A stretch of 64,000 bases of DNA from Burkholderia lata (lineage in GTDB: Bacteria; Pseudomonadota; Gammaproteobacteria; Burkholderiales; Burkholderiaceae). Below the pieces are notes generated by a model. The model was not told the DNA's origin. It saw only the letters and a list, made by a program, of their open reading frames with translations, and did no database searches. A program made the translations under genes and the position numbers. This document shows, piece after piece, positions 1 to 8,698 of the stretch (position 1 is the first letter of the stretch; every line of letters begins with the position of its first letter). Where the stretch lies: NCBI RefSeq assembly GCF_000012945.1, contig NC_007511.1:1674001-1738000 (forward strand), given 5' to 3'.

Positions 1-1
1 G

Positions 2-256
2 GAACTGCTGCTGGAGCCGAGCGAGCACCCGGCGGTTGGCCCCTTCAAGCACGCGCTGGTCGAAGACGGCATACCCGCAGCCTCATTCCAGGTCGATGAT
101 CTGGACACCGAATGCAAGAAACTGCGCGCGAAGGACGTCAGGTTCCTCGTGGACCCGATGGATGCCGGCACGGTCCGCATGGCCGTGTTCGACGATACCT
201 GCGGAAACCTGATTCAGCTCATCGAGATGAAGGACAAGCAAGCGTCGTCACATTGA
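2..256 (+). CDS. VOC (glyoxalase/bleomycin-resistance fold) protein, C-terminal part
   Basis: Only the last 84 codons lie in the window; the start is off the left edge. The visible part has the second-half pattern of the vicinal oxygen chelate fold. A stretch reading ASFQVDDLDTECKKLRAKDV is followed by a strand-rich run ending FDDTCGNLIQLIEM, which carries the usual C-terminal metal-ligand glutamate (LIQLIE). The family includes lyases, dioxygenases and antibiotic-binding proteins, so the reaction cannot be assigned. The stop codon lies 16 bp before the flavin monooxygenase start, which suggests one transcript. Confidence 0.8.
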   Translation, partial: ELLLEPSEHPAVGPFKHALVEDGIPAASFQVDDLDTECKKLRAKDVRFLVDPMDAGTVRMAVFDDTCGNLIQLIEMKDKQASSH

Positions 257-272
257 TTTCGCGAGGTGGTCG

Positions 273-1772
273 ATGCAGGTTGCAGAACATGAGGTCGTCA
301 TCGCCGGAGGCGGACCCACCGGCTTGATGCTGGCAGGCGAACTGGCGCTGGCCGGCGTCGATGTCGCCATCGTCGAACGCCGCTCCGATCAGTCGCTTGC
401 GGGTTCGCGCGCCGGCGGGCTGATTGCGCGGACGCTCGAGATCTTCGATCAACGCGGCATCGTGGATCGGTTCCTCGCCGAAGGCCAGAAGGCGCAAGTC
501 ACTGGGTTTGCGTCGATTCGCCTGGACATCAGCGATTTTCCGACCCGGCACAACTACGTGTTGGGGCTGCGCCAGAAACACATCGAGCGCATTCTCGCCG
601 GATGGGTCGACGAACTGGCGGTGCCGATCTATCGCAGCTGCGAATTGACGGGTTTCGCGCAGGACGACACGGGCGTCACCATCGAGCTGTCCGGTCGCGC
701 GCCACTGCGGGCGCGCTATCTCGTCGGGTGCGATGGCGGCCGGAGTTTCGTCCGCAAAAGCGCCGGCATCGAGTTTCCAGGATGGGATGCGACGACCAGC
801 AGTATTCTCGCCGAGTGCGAGATGACCGAGGAGCCGCCCTTGGGCGTCCATCGCACGGCATTGGGCATCCATGCGTTCGGCCGTGAGGCGTACGAAATTC
901 GCGACGGCAAGATCGTCTTTGCCACCGAAGGCCCCGTCGGCGTCATGGTGACCGAAAAGGCGGTCGGCGCGAAAGCCGAGCCTACGCTGGACGATCTGAA
1001 GGAAGCGCTAGTCGCCGCATGCGGAACCGACTACGGTGCCCATAACCTGACGTGGATTTCCAGGTTCACGGACATGGCGCGGCAAGCGGCCACTTACCGC
1101 AAGGGCCGCGTTCTCCTGGCCGGCGATGCTGCCCACGTGCATTCTCCGGTGGGCGGAAAGGGCCTCAACATCGGCGTGCTGGATGCGGTGAATCTGGGGT
1201 GGAAACTGGCCCAGGTGGTGAAAGGAACGTCGCCCGACGGGCTGCTCGACACGTATCACGCGGAGCAACATCCGGTTGCGGCTCGCGTGCTGCGCACGAC
1301 GATGGCGCAGGTTGCGTTGCAGCGTACCGATGACAGCACCGAAGCATTGCGTGAAGTCGCGGCGGAATGGCTCCGCATGGATGAGCCTCGCAAGCGAGTC
1401 GCCGCCGAGATGTCCGGGCTCGGGCTCTGTTACGCACTCGGGGAAGGGCACCCACTGGTCGGTCGCCGCATGCCGGACCTCGATCTGATCACGGCCGACG
1501 GTTCCGTGCGCGTCTTTGCGCTGCTCCGGAACGCTCGGCCGGTGCTGTTGAATCTCGGCGTACCCGGAAGCGTCGATATCACGCGTTGGTCGGATCGCAT
1601 CGAACTGGTTCACGCCCGATACGACGGCCCATGGGATCTGCCCGCGCTTGGCCGGGTTGCCGCGCCGACGTCCGCTTTGATCCGGCCCGATGGATACGTC
1701 GCATGGGCGGGTATCGACACACAGGACGGCCTTCAGAATGCGATGAACACCTGGTTCGGGCCTCCCCGGTAG
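273..1772 (+). CDS. FAD-dependent aromatic-ring monooxygenase (PheA/TfdB, rifampicin-monooxygenase-like)
   Basis: This 499-residue protein is a class A flavoprotein hydroxylase. It shows the dinucleotide-binding GGGPTG at residues 12-17, the FAD/NADPH DG motif (GCDGG, about 152-156) and the GD motif (LAGDAAHVHSP, about 283-292) followed by GGKGLNIG. The roughly 100-residue tail resembles the thioredoxin-like C-terminal domain of the phenol and rifampicin hydroxylase group. A GAGG element about 8 bp upstream supports the ATG chosen. By family it would hydroxylate a phenolic or polyketide-type substrate with NAD(P)H and O2. The substrate is unknown. The VOC gene just upstream could be a ring-cleavage or tailoring partner. 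Confidence 0.9.
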   Translation: MQVAEHEVVIAGGGPTGLMLAGELALAGVDVAIVERRSDQSLAGSRAGGLIARTLEIFDQRGIVDRFLAEGQKAQVTGFASIRLDISDFPTRHNYVLGLRQKHIERILAGWVDELAVPIYRSCELTGFAQDDTGVTIELSGRAPLRARYLVGCDGGRSFVRKSAGIEFPGWDATTSSILAECEMTEEPPLGVHRTALGIHAFGREAYEIRDGKIVFATEGPVGVMVTEKAVGAKAEPTLDDLKEALVAACGTDYGAHNLTWISRFTDMARQAATYRKGRVLLAGDAAHVHSPVGGKGLNIGVLDAVNLGWKLAQVVKGTSPDGLLDTYHAEQHPVAARVLRTTMAQVALQRTDDSTEALREVAAEWLRMDEPRKRVAAEMSGLGLCYALGEGHPLVGRRMPDLDLITADGSVRVFALLRNARPVLLNLGVPGSVDITRWSDRIELVHARYDGPWDLPALGRVAAPTSALIRPDGYVAWAGIDTQDGLQNAMNTWFGPPR

Positions 1773-1937
1773 GCGCGTCGTCTTCATCAGGCCGGATGAC
1801 GTTTTCGACGTGGCGTACCCGTCGTCCAGGAGGCGCGGCCAGGGAGACGCATGACGCCGTCGAGTCGTGGCGGTTGGGATGAGACGGCCATGTTCGCTTC
1901 GCGGCCGAAGCAGCCGTTGCGCAAGCCCGATCGGGCG

Positions 1938-1965
1938 GGCCCCGGCGTATGTTCCGACCGGGGCC
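1938..1965. terminator. GC-rich hairpin between convergent genes
   Basis: Eight-base perfect arms (GGCCCCGG and CCGGGGCC) flank a 12-base loop. The hairpin sits between the convergent monooxygenase and btuB. There is no U-tract on either strand, so termination is only a guess from position. Confidence 0.3.
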
Positions 1966-2002
1966 GCGCCGCTCAGCACGTCAAGGCCGTCGCATTCCCC
2001 CG

Positions 2003-3931
2003 TCAGAACGTATAAGTCACCTTCCCGAACGCCGTCCGCCCGAGCGTGTTGTACCCATACGCGGTCATGTACTGCCGATCGAACAGATTCGACACCGTCG
2101 CCGATACCGTCACGTGCGAATTGATCCGGTACGACGCGCGCAGGCCCACCGTCAGGTACGAAGGCAGATAGGTCGAATTCGCCGGATCGTCGAACGTCGT
2201 GCCGCCATAAAGCAGCGACGCCCCCGTGCTCAACGCATGCAGGTGCAGTTCATCCCACGTGTGATCGATGTTGAGGCTGACCGTCTGGCGCGGCCGGCGG
2301 TTGAGCCACGAGTCGTTGGTCTCGTCCTGCGGATTCAGGATCCCGACCGCGACGCTCACCGGCGTCGAACGGCCGATCGTCCCCTTGTACGACAGGTCGA
2401 TCCCGCGAATATGCGCGCGACCGATGTTCATCGGCGAGAACGTCGCCGGGTTGTACGCGATCAGGTTGGTGACTCGCGTGTCATAGATCGCGGCCGTGAA
2501 CGTACCGTACGACGTGTTCGCATCGACCGCCGCCTCGACCGATGTGTTGCGTTCCGGGCTGAGATTCGGATTGCCGTAGCCGGGGTAATACAGGTCGTTG
2601 AACGTCGGCAGCCGGAACGCATTGCCGTACGACACGCGTGCCGTGTACACCGGCGTGATCGCCCACGACAGCGCCGCGTTACCCGTATTCACCGACTGCC
2701 CGGCGATGATTTCATGACGCCCCGCGAGGAACATCGTGACGCTGCCGAGCGTTGCCGACTGATGCAGCGAGAACGCGGAATCATTGCGCGTCGGCACGCC
2801 GTTCGGAATGTCGACCGGCAGGAATGCCTGCTCACGCGTGAAGTCGTACGTGAGCTTGGTTTCGCCCGACAGCGGCAGCCCGAACAGATGGAATCCGCGC
2901 TCCTGATGCGTCAGCGACGTCGACGTGCTGATGCGCTGCGAATTGATCTGGTCGGTCGGGATGGTCGGATCGCTCGCGTAGATGAACCCGCGATCGTTCG
3001 AATAACCGAAGGACTGGTCGAACTGCGTGTCCGGCGTGATGTCGAGATGGAACGCGATGCCGGTCGTCAGTTGATGATCGAGCTGGCGGTTCCCATAGCC
3101 GCTGTTGTCGTAGGACAGATCGGACCGGTGATACAGCGCGAACGTCGAGATCGACCAGTTGTCGCGCGCGTAGCCGAGGCGTGCATCGAGATCCTGCGCG
3201 TGGTACGGGTTGCGGCCCGCCTCATGCCCGTACGCAAAAGGGCGCGTCGCATCGATGCCGGCCGTGTTGTACGAGTGCAGGCCGAGCGAGTAGGTGAGCC
3301 CGCCGAGCGCGGCGAGCGGCCCGGTCGACGGCACCGTGCCCGACGTGCGGAGCTGCGTGTCGAACGTCTTGTTCGACCCGCCGCCGAACGACACGGTCGT
3401 CTGGTTCGGCTGGTTGGCGGCGCGGCGCGTGAAGAGCTGCACGACGCCGCCCATCGCATTGGCGCCGAACGACGCGGCGGCCGGCCCCGAGATCACTTCG
3501 ACACGCTCGAACGCTTCGGTCGGCAGGTCCGCCCACGGCGCGATACCGGTGGTCGACGAGCCGATCCGGATGCCGTCGATGAACACGGCGACCTGGCTTG
3601 CCGACGAGCCGCGGATGCTGACCGACGCGGACGAACCGGGCCCGCCGTTCTGCGAGACCGTCACGCCGGGCAGCGTCGCGAGCGCCTGCGTGATGCTCGG
3701 GTCGCTCGGTGACAGCCGGTCGAGATCGGTGCGCGTGAGCACCTGGGTCGTCGCATAGCGCTGGTCGAACGACTCGGGCAGCCGACGCGCGTCGGTCACG
3801 TTGATCGTCGGCAGGTCGGCGCTGTCGGCGGCCGGGGCCGGTTGCGAAACCGCAGTGTCGCCGGCAGCGTGGGCGAGCGGCGAGAGGAGCGCAGTCGCGG
3901 CGGACGTGGCAAGGAGGTGTCGAATCTTCAT
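2003..3931 (-). CDS. btuB: TonB-dependent vitamin B12 receptor BtuB
   Basis: The product is a 642-residue outer-membrane receptor that imports cobalamin using TonB energy. It has a signal peptide ending near AHAA, a short TonB-box-like segment (about 40-45, TINVTD) and a plug domain with SIRGSSASQVAVFIDG and GANAMGGVVQLFTRR. A beta-barrel follows, ending in the typical aromatic residue (KVTYTF). The ATG at 3931 is used because a signal peptide follows directly; the frame stays open upstream only through riboswitch sequence. The B12 assignment rests mainly on the cobalamin riboswitch in its leader, plus BtuB-like size and plug. No btuCDF genes are adjacent. Confidence 0.9.
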   Translation of the reverse strand: MKIRHLLATSAATALLSPLAHAAGDTAVSQPAPAADSADLPTINVTDARRLPESFDQRYATTQVLTRTDLDRLSPSDPSITQALATLPGVTVSQNGGPGSSASVSIRGSSASQVAVFIDGIRIGSSTTGIAPWADLPTEAFERVEVISGPAAASFGANAMGGVVQLFTRRAANQPNQTTVSFGGGSNKTFDTQLRTSGTVPSTGPLAALGGLTYSLGLHSYNTAGIDATRPFAYGHEAGRNPYHAQDLDARLGYARDNWSISTFALYHRSDLSYDNSGYGNRQLDHQLTTGIAFHLDITPDTQFDQSFGYSNDRGFIYASDPTIPTDQINSQRISTSTSLTHQERGFHLFGLPLSGETKLTYDFTREQAFLPVDIPNGVPTRNDSAFSLHQSATLGSVTMFLAGRHEIIAGQSVNTGNAALSWAITPVYTARVSYGNAFRLPTFNDLYYPGYGNPNLSPERNTSVEAAVDANTSYGTFTAAIYDTRVTNLIAYNPATFSPMNIGRAHIRGIDLSYKGTIGRSTPVSVAVGILNPQDETNDSWLNRRPRQTVSLNIDHTWDELHLHALSTGASLLYGGTTFDDPANSTYLPSYLTVGLRASYRINSHVTVSATVSNLFDRQYMTAYGYNTLGRTAFGKVTYTF

Positions 3932-4283
3932 GAGGCTGTCGTTGTTGTCGGGCTGCGCATGCGGCGATCGAGGGCGGGCGGCGGCAGCACCGGTTTTGTT
4001 ATCGGTGATCGGGCTATCGCGCGACCGGGCCAAGCGGGCCGCAGTCGCGGGCGTCGGCGCGGCATATGCCGGCGGACGCGATCGACAGGGAGCGGCACGC
4101 GCGAGCGGGCGGGCCGTGCATGCCGGCGGCGTGCCGGCGCGACGCTTCCGGTGCGGAAGCGGATGCGGTAATGGTGGACATCGGGCGGATCCTGAGGTCG
4201 GGCCGTCCATGCAACGGGCACCGCCAAAGGCGGTGTTGGCGCATCGGGACACCCCGCCCGGTGCGGCTGCTTGGACCTCGGGT

Positions 4284-4450
4284 CGATGGCAGGTCTCCTG
4301 GCTCGCGGGTCCTGATTCGTGCCGGCCTTCCCGGTTTCCCAGTGGCATGCAGTGGCACGGATTCGCCGCTCACAGTTGCGGGGGCAGCCGCAGATTCGAG
4401 GCGCTGCCTCTCCTGCGTTCCCTTTTGATCCCGTTTCCGGGAACCATCAG
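4284..4450 (-). ncRNA. Cobalamin (AdoCbl) riboswitch controlling btuB
   Basis: Read on the minus strand, the leader has the hallmark core: GCTGCCCCCGCAACTGTGAG near 4365-4384, then the B12 box region with GCCACTG near 4345-4355. It closes with CAGGACCCGCGAGCCAGGAG near 4295-4315. An A/G-rich 5' segment (GGAAACGGGATCAAAAGGG) precedes the core. Downstream, before the btuB ATG, a small CACCGCC/GGCGGTG hairpin (around 4219-4235) could belong to the expression platform. Known behaviour of the class is repression of the receptor when adenosylcobalamin is plentiful. The exact edges are approximate. Confidence 0.95.
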
Positions 4451-4552
4451 CGCGCAAGGGTAATGGCGTGCGCTCCGGCGCGTCAATTGTCCGGCCGCGC
4501 GGGGATGCGAAAAAACGTCATTACCGCGCAAATATTTTCGAAATCCTTTCTT

Positions 4553-5611
4553 TTATGCGTCGGCGCCGCGTTTCATGTCTGACGAAACGGGTGGATTCGC
4601 TGCGATGCAATCGCGCCGGAACCGGCTCGGCGCGATACCCGTCCACCGCACGAACGCGCGGCGAAACGCCTCCTCGCCGCCGAACCCGAGATGCGCGGCG
4701 ATCCGCGCGACCGGCCAGTCCGACTCGCGCAGACAACGTTGTGCGGCTTCGGCGAGACATTGCTCCCGGAGTGCGTGATAACCGGTGTGCTCGGCCACCA
4801 GCCGCCGCCGCAGCGTTGCCTCGCTGACATCGAGCCACGTGGCCAGCTCGGCGAGCACCGGCAACGCCTGCTCGTGCGCAAGCGCCGCATCGAGAAAGCC
4901 GCGCACCTGCTGCGCCCACGACACGACAGCCGGCGCCGCATCGATCAGGCGAAACGGAAAATCGACGAGAAACGCGTCGAGCTCGGCCGGCTGGCGGATC
5001 ACGCGGCATTCGAGCCGCGCCGCATCGAACGCGAAGCCGTAGGTCTTGCGGCCCACTTCGACCGGCGCATTGAACAGCCCGAGCAGCGGCATCGCGTCGT
5101 CGCGGCGCGGATGGCCGAGCCACACGTCGGTCGGCCGCAACGGCTGCCCGATCAGCCAGCCGAACAGTTGCAGATAGCAGAACAACCCCGTCAGGTCGAC
5201 GAGGCACGCGGCCGGACTGCGCGTGCGGCGCAGCGAATCCATCCGGAACGTCGCACGCCCGTCGCGCACGGTGAGCGACAGCGCGCCGGCGCGCGGCGTC
5301 AGCATCTCGCCGAATTCGCGCGCACAGCGGATCGCGTCGGCGAGCGTCGCGCAACTCAGCAGGCAGCGGCACATCAGATCGACTTCGCGCTTGCGCATCG
5401 GCGGGTGGCCGTCGCCGCGTGCGACCTGCGCCTCGAGGCGTTCGATCGCGTCGCGGTACAGCGCGACGAAATCGCCCGATGTCGTTGCCGGTTGCGGCGG
5501 CTGCGCATCGCGATCGGCCGGCGGCGCGCCGCTGCGCGTGAGTTCGCTCAGCAGGCGCGCGCCGAGGCCCGGCAGGACGCGGCCGCGGGTTGGCATGGCG
5601 CGTTGTTTCAT
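4553..5611 (-). CDS. AraC-family transcriptional regulator (arabinose-binding-like N-terminal domain)
   Basis: This 352-residue regulator has a large N-terminal sensing domain of the type found in the OruR/ArgR-like AraC group. Its C-terminal double helix-turn-helix lies at about residues 250-335 (LDVSEATLRRRL, then IAAHLGFGGEEAFRRAFVRW). The ATG at 5611 is chosen because GGGAGA sits 5-10 bp upstream; more distal in-frame starts lack a ribosome site. It is transcribed away from the operon beginning at 5779, with 167 bp between the two starts, so it is the likely regulator of that operon. The ligand is unknown. Confidence 0.88.
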   Translation of the reverse strand: MKQRAMPTRGRVLPGLGARLLSELTRSGAPPADRDAQPPQPATTSGDFVALYRDAIERLEAQVARGDGHPPMRKREVDLMCRCLLSCATLADAIRCAREFGEMLTPRAGALSLTVRDGRATFRMDSLRRTRSPAACLVDLTGLFCYLQLFGWLIGQPLRPTDVWLGHPRRDDAMPLLGLFNAPVEVGRKTYGFAFDAARLECRVIRQPAELDAFLVDFPFRLIDAAPAVVSWAQQVRGFLDAALAHEQALPVLAELATWLDVSEATLRRRLVAEHTGYHALREQCLAEAAQRCLRESDWPVARIAAHLGFGGEEAFRRAFVRWTGIAPSRFRRDCIAANPPVSSDMKRGADA

Positions 5612-5778
5612 GAGTCTCCCGATCTGAGCGTTGCGACAGGGGCCGGTGAGCGGGCCGGTAGGGGTCGGCTGACCGTCGCCACGCAAGAATGCTATCCACG
5701 CCGACTGCCTTCGGCCTCGCCGGAACGGCGTAGGCCGGCTGCGCATCCCTGTCACCAACGACCACGGACGACACGCGA

Positions 5779-6123
5779 ATGATCCAGATCGTAGACGAAA
5801 TCACGCTCGCGCCCGAGCGCATTCCCGACGTGCTTGCCCTGCTGCGCGACCGTTACCTGCCGGGCCATGCGGCACGCGGGCTGACGGCGGCCGGCCGCTG
5901 GGTGTCGCCGCCCGTCGCGGTGCCGGGCCAGCCGAGCACGCTGTGGCTGACCTGGCATGTGGCCGACGCGCCGGCCTACTACCGGATGCGCGCGTTGACC
6001 GATGCCGACGTGGTCGGCTTCTGGATGGCCGTCGACGCGCTGTGCGACGTGCGCCGCCGCCATGTGATGACGGACGCCGCTGCGCCGCTGCCGGTGCCGA
6101 CGGAGGTCGACCATGCGGCATGA
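5779..6123 (+). CDS. Small NIPSNAP/ABM-like alpha-beta barrel protein
   Basis: A 114-residue protein. A sequence such as MIQIVDEITLAPERIPDVL followed by a helical stretch and TLWLTWHVADAPAYY fits the dimeric alpha/beta-barrel (NIPSNAP/antibiotic-biosynthesis-monooxygenase-like) fold. Such proteins act as small cofactor-free monooxygenases, decarboxylases or lactone-handling enzymes in catabolic operons. It is the first gene of a five-gene operon and overlaps the next gene by 11 bp, so translation is probably coupled. The function is an inference from fold and context only. Confidence 0.75.
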   Translation: MIQIVDEITLAPERIPDVLALLRDRYLPGHAARGLTAAGRWVSPPVAVPGQPSTLWLTWHVADAPAYYRMRALTDADVVGFWMAVDALCDVRRRHVMTDAAAPLPVPTEVDHAA

Positions 6124-6745
6124 CACGGCACAGGTATTCGTGTCGGCGGATTGCCATGCCGGCGCGATCGAACATGCGTTGCACGAGGCCGCGCACGCGC
6201 TGGCCGGTGCGAAACGCGTGGCACTCGCACGCAATCTGGACGGCAGTTGGGGCGCGGGCGACTACACGCTCGACGTGCTGCGCGACGAGTCGGTGGCCTG
6301 CGACACAGCGGACTTCGCCGCATTGGCGCAACTGCCGGGTATCGCGCGCATCGACGGCGCAGCGTGCCGCGCGATCGGCGGCGGCCTGCGCGAACCGGCG
6401 TTGCGCGACGGCGTATGGCGCACGCTGATGCTGCGTGCGCGGCCGCAGGCCAGCGCAGCACAGATCGCCGCGCTCGAACGCGAGCTGTTGCTTATGCCCG
6501 CGTTCATGCCCGGTATCCGCAACTGGCGGCTGAGCCGGATCGAGACGCCCGGCGCGTGGACGCACGTGTGGCAGCAGGAATTCGCGCACGTCGGCGATCT
6601 CGTCGGCGAATACCTGATGCATCCGTATCACTGGGGCTGGGTCGATCGCCGGTTCGATGCCGAAAGCCCCGACTGGACGGTCGATGCGATCTCGCATGCG
6701 TTCTGTCCGCTCGCGTCGAGCCTGCTGGCCGATACGGCGGCGTGA
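6113..6745 (+). CDS. Two-domain Dabb-like (stress-responsive A/B barrel) protein
   Basis: This 210-residue protein appears to be two ferredoxin-like halves. The C-terminal half carries the recognisable segment MPAFMPGIRNWRLSR, then WTHVWQQEF and YLMHPYHWGWVDRRF (about residues 128-182). The YLxHPxH pattern is typical of Dabb-domain proteins. The start overlaps the preceding gene. Dabb members include olivetolic acid cyclase-type enzymes and many uncharacterised catabolic proteins. Its exact role is unknown, but two small alpha/beta-barrel proteins side by side suggest sequential or heteromeric use on one substrate. Confidence 0.75.
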   Translation: MRHDTAQVFVSADCHAGAIEHALHEAAHALAGAKRVALARNLDGSWGAGDYTLDVLRDESVACDTADFAALAQLPGIARIDGAACRAIGGGLREPALRDGVWRTLMLRARPQASAAQIAALERELLLMPAFMPGIRNWRLSRIETPGAWTHVWQQEFAHVGDLVGEYLMHPYHWGWVDRRFDAESPDWTVDAISHAFCPLASSLLADTAA

Positions 6746-6793
6746 CGCGCCGCACACATCAAGCTGACAACACACAACCCTGGAGACACGAAG

Positions 6794-7786
6794 ATGCGAG
6801 CTTTGTTGATCGACCGCGTCGGTCATTCCGACGCGTTCCGGATGGCCGACGTGCCGGCACCGACGCCGGGCCCCGGTGACGTGCTGATCCGCGTTGCGTA
6901 CGCGGGCATCAATCCCGCCGACTGGAAATGCCGCGAAGGCTACCTCGGTGCATTCATGCAATACACGTTTCCGTTCGTGATCGGCTTCGACGCGGCGGGC
7001 GTGGTCGAAGCGGTCGGCGACGGCGTCGACAGTTTCGAACCCGGCATGCGCGTGTTCGCGCAGACCGACGTCGGCGCGGGGCGCTGGGGCGCGTATGCGG
7101 AATACGTAGCCGTGCGCCACGACTCGGTCGTGCGCGTGCCCGATGCGTTGAGCCTGGCGGAAGCCGCCACGGTGCCGACGCCTGCGCTGGCCGCGTGGGC
7201 CGGCCTGTTCGACGACGGCGGGCTGCGGGCGGGCCAGTGCGTGCTGGTGCACGGCGGCGCGGGCGCGGTCGGCACGTTCGCGATCCAGCTCGCGGTGCAG
7301 GCCGGCGCGCGCGTCGCGGCGACGTGTTCGGCGCGCAACCGCGAGACGGTCGAATCGCTGGGCGCGGCGGCGAGCATCGACTATCGCGCGCAGGACATCG
7401 CCGCGGCGCTGCGCGCCTGGGCGCCCGGCGGTGTCGACCTCGTGCTCGACGCGGTCGGCGGCGACACGCTGCCCGATGCGCTCGACCTGCTGGCACCGGG
7501 CGGCACGCTGGTGAACATCATGACGCTCGCGGCCGGCGATGCGGAGCGGCTCGCTGCGACGGCCGCCGAAGCCGCACGGCGCGGCCTGCGCACGGCGATG
7601 ACCTACAGCCGGATGCCGAGCGGCGGCACGCTCGGCCGGCTCGCAGAGTTACTTGAAAAGCGCGCGCTGCGCGTGCCGCGTTTCGACCGTTTTCCGCTCG
7701 AACAGGCGGCCCGCGCACTCGATCTCGTTCAAACGGGCGAGGCGAAAACGAAGCTGGTGCTTCATGTTGCGGATATCGCCCGCTGA
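6794..7786 (+). CDS. Zinc-independent MDR oxidoreductase (NADPH:quinone reductase-like)
   Basis: This 330-residue medium-chain dehydrogenase/reductase has a GroES-like N-terminal domain with NPADWKCREG. A Rossmann domain follows with VHGGAGAVGTFAIQLA (about 153-168). The catalytic zinc cysteines of alcohol dehydrogenases are absent, so it belongs with quinone reductases and enoyl reductases that reduce activated C=C bonds or quinones with NADPH. GGAGACACGAAG lies just before the ATG. It is the third gene of the operon, followed after 31 bp by an SDR. Confidence 0.9.
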   Translation: MRALLIDRVGHSDAFRMADVPAPTPGPGDVLIRVAYAGINPADWKCREGYLGAFMQYTFPFVIGFDAAGVVEAVGDGVDSFEPGMRVFAQTDVGAGRWGAYAEYVAVRHDSVVRVPDALSLAEAATVPTPALAAWAGLFDDGGLRAGQCVLVHGGAGAVGTFAIQLAVQAGARVAATCSARNRETVESLGAAASIDYRAQDIAAALRAWAPGGVDLVLDAVGGDTLPDALDLLAPGGTLVNIMTLAAGDAERLAATAAEAARRGLRTAMTYSRMPSGGTLGRLAELLEKRALRVPRFDRFPLEQAARALDLVQTGEAKTKLVLHVADIAR

Positions 7787-7817
7787 GCGGCCCGCACGCA
7801 CATCACAGGAGACAACG

Positions 7818-8693
7818 ATGACCGATACCCGAACCGGCGTACTGGCCGGCAAGTGCGCGCTCGTGACGGGCGCAAGCCGCGGCATTGGCCGTGCGATCGC
7901 GCAGCGCCTCGCGTCCGAAGGCGCGACCGTCGTCGTGACGGCGCGCAGCCTCACGCAATCGGCGACGACCGCCGGCACGCTCGCCGAAACGGTTGCGCTG
8001 ATCGAGCAGGCCGGCGGCCGTGCGATTGCGCTCGCGGCCGACCTGTCGAACGCGGTCGAGCGCGATGCACTCGTCGGGCGCGCGGCGCAAGCCGCCGGCG
8101 GCCTCGACATCCTCGTCAACAACGCGGGCGTGGCCGACTACGCGTGCGTCGACGCGATGCCGATGACGATGTTCGACACGACGATCGAGCACTATCTGCG
8201 GATTCCGTTCGCGCTGGCGCAGGCCGCGATCCCGCTGATGCGCGCCCGCGGCGCCGGCTGGATCGTGAACGTCGGCTCGGTGACGGCGCTGCCGCCGCTG
8301 CGGCCGTTCGACGATTTCTCGCGTGTGGGCGGTGCGACCGTCTATGCGGCCGTGAAGGCGGCGCTGTCGCGCTTCACGCAGGGGCTCGCGGCCGAGCTCG
8401 AAGCCGACGGCATCGCGGTGAATCTCGTCGCGCCGAGCACGGCGATCCGCACGCCGGGCGCGGCGCGCTACATCCCCGAAGGCTATCCGACCGAGGACGT
8501 CGCGTATCTCGCCGAAACCGCGCTCGCGCTGTGCCGCCTGCCGGCGCGCGAACGCACGGGCCTCGTCACGCACAGCCTGCATTTCCCGCTCGCGCAGCAA
8601 CTCGCGGTGCGTTCGCTGGACGGCCGCACGGCGCTGCCGCCGCCGGTGATTCCCGCGTATGCGCATCCCCACATCGACCCGACAGGACTTTGA
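7818..8693 (+). CDS. Short-chain dehydrogenase/reductase
   Basis: This 291-residue SDR has the cofactor motif TGASRGIG, the NNAG motif (LVNNAGVAD), a catalytic Ser (VGSVTALPP) and Tyr-Lys as YAAVK. The C-terminal tail, after the position where many SDRs have DGG, is longer than usual and reads through a proline-rich end. The ATG at 7818 follows AGGAGACAACG, a good ribosome site; upstream in-frame starts lie inside the preceding gene. It probably oxidises or reduces a hydroxyl/keto group of the operon's substrate. Confidence 0.9.
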   Translation: MTDTRTGVLAGKCALVTGASRGIGRAIAQRLASEGATVVVTARSLTQSATTAGTLAETVALIEQAGGRAIALAADLSNAVERDALVGRAAQAAGGLDILVNNAGVADYACVDAMPMTMFDTTIEHYLRIPFALAQAAIPLMRARGAGWIVNVGSVTALPPLRPFDDFSRVGGATVYAAVKAALSRFTQGLAAELEADGIAVNLVAPSTAIRTPGAARYIPEGYPTEDVAYLAETALALCRLPARERTGLVTHSLHFPLAQQLAVRSLDGRTALPPPVIPAYAHPHIDPTGL

Positions 8694-8698
8694 TTGAT

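Noticed and set aside
1938..1965. Hairpin as a strong intrinsic terminator of btuB
   Set aside because: No U-tract on either strand; kept only as a low-confidence hairpin.
1949..3712. Long plus-strand frame opposite btuB
   Set aside because: Arg-rich, no family motif, and mirrors the btuB codons; a shadow of high-GC third positions.
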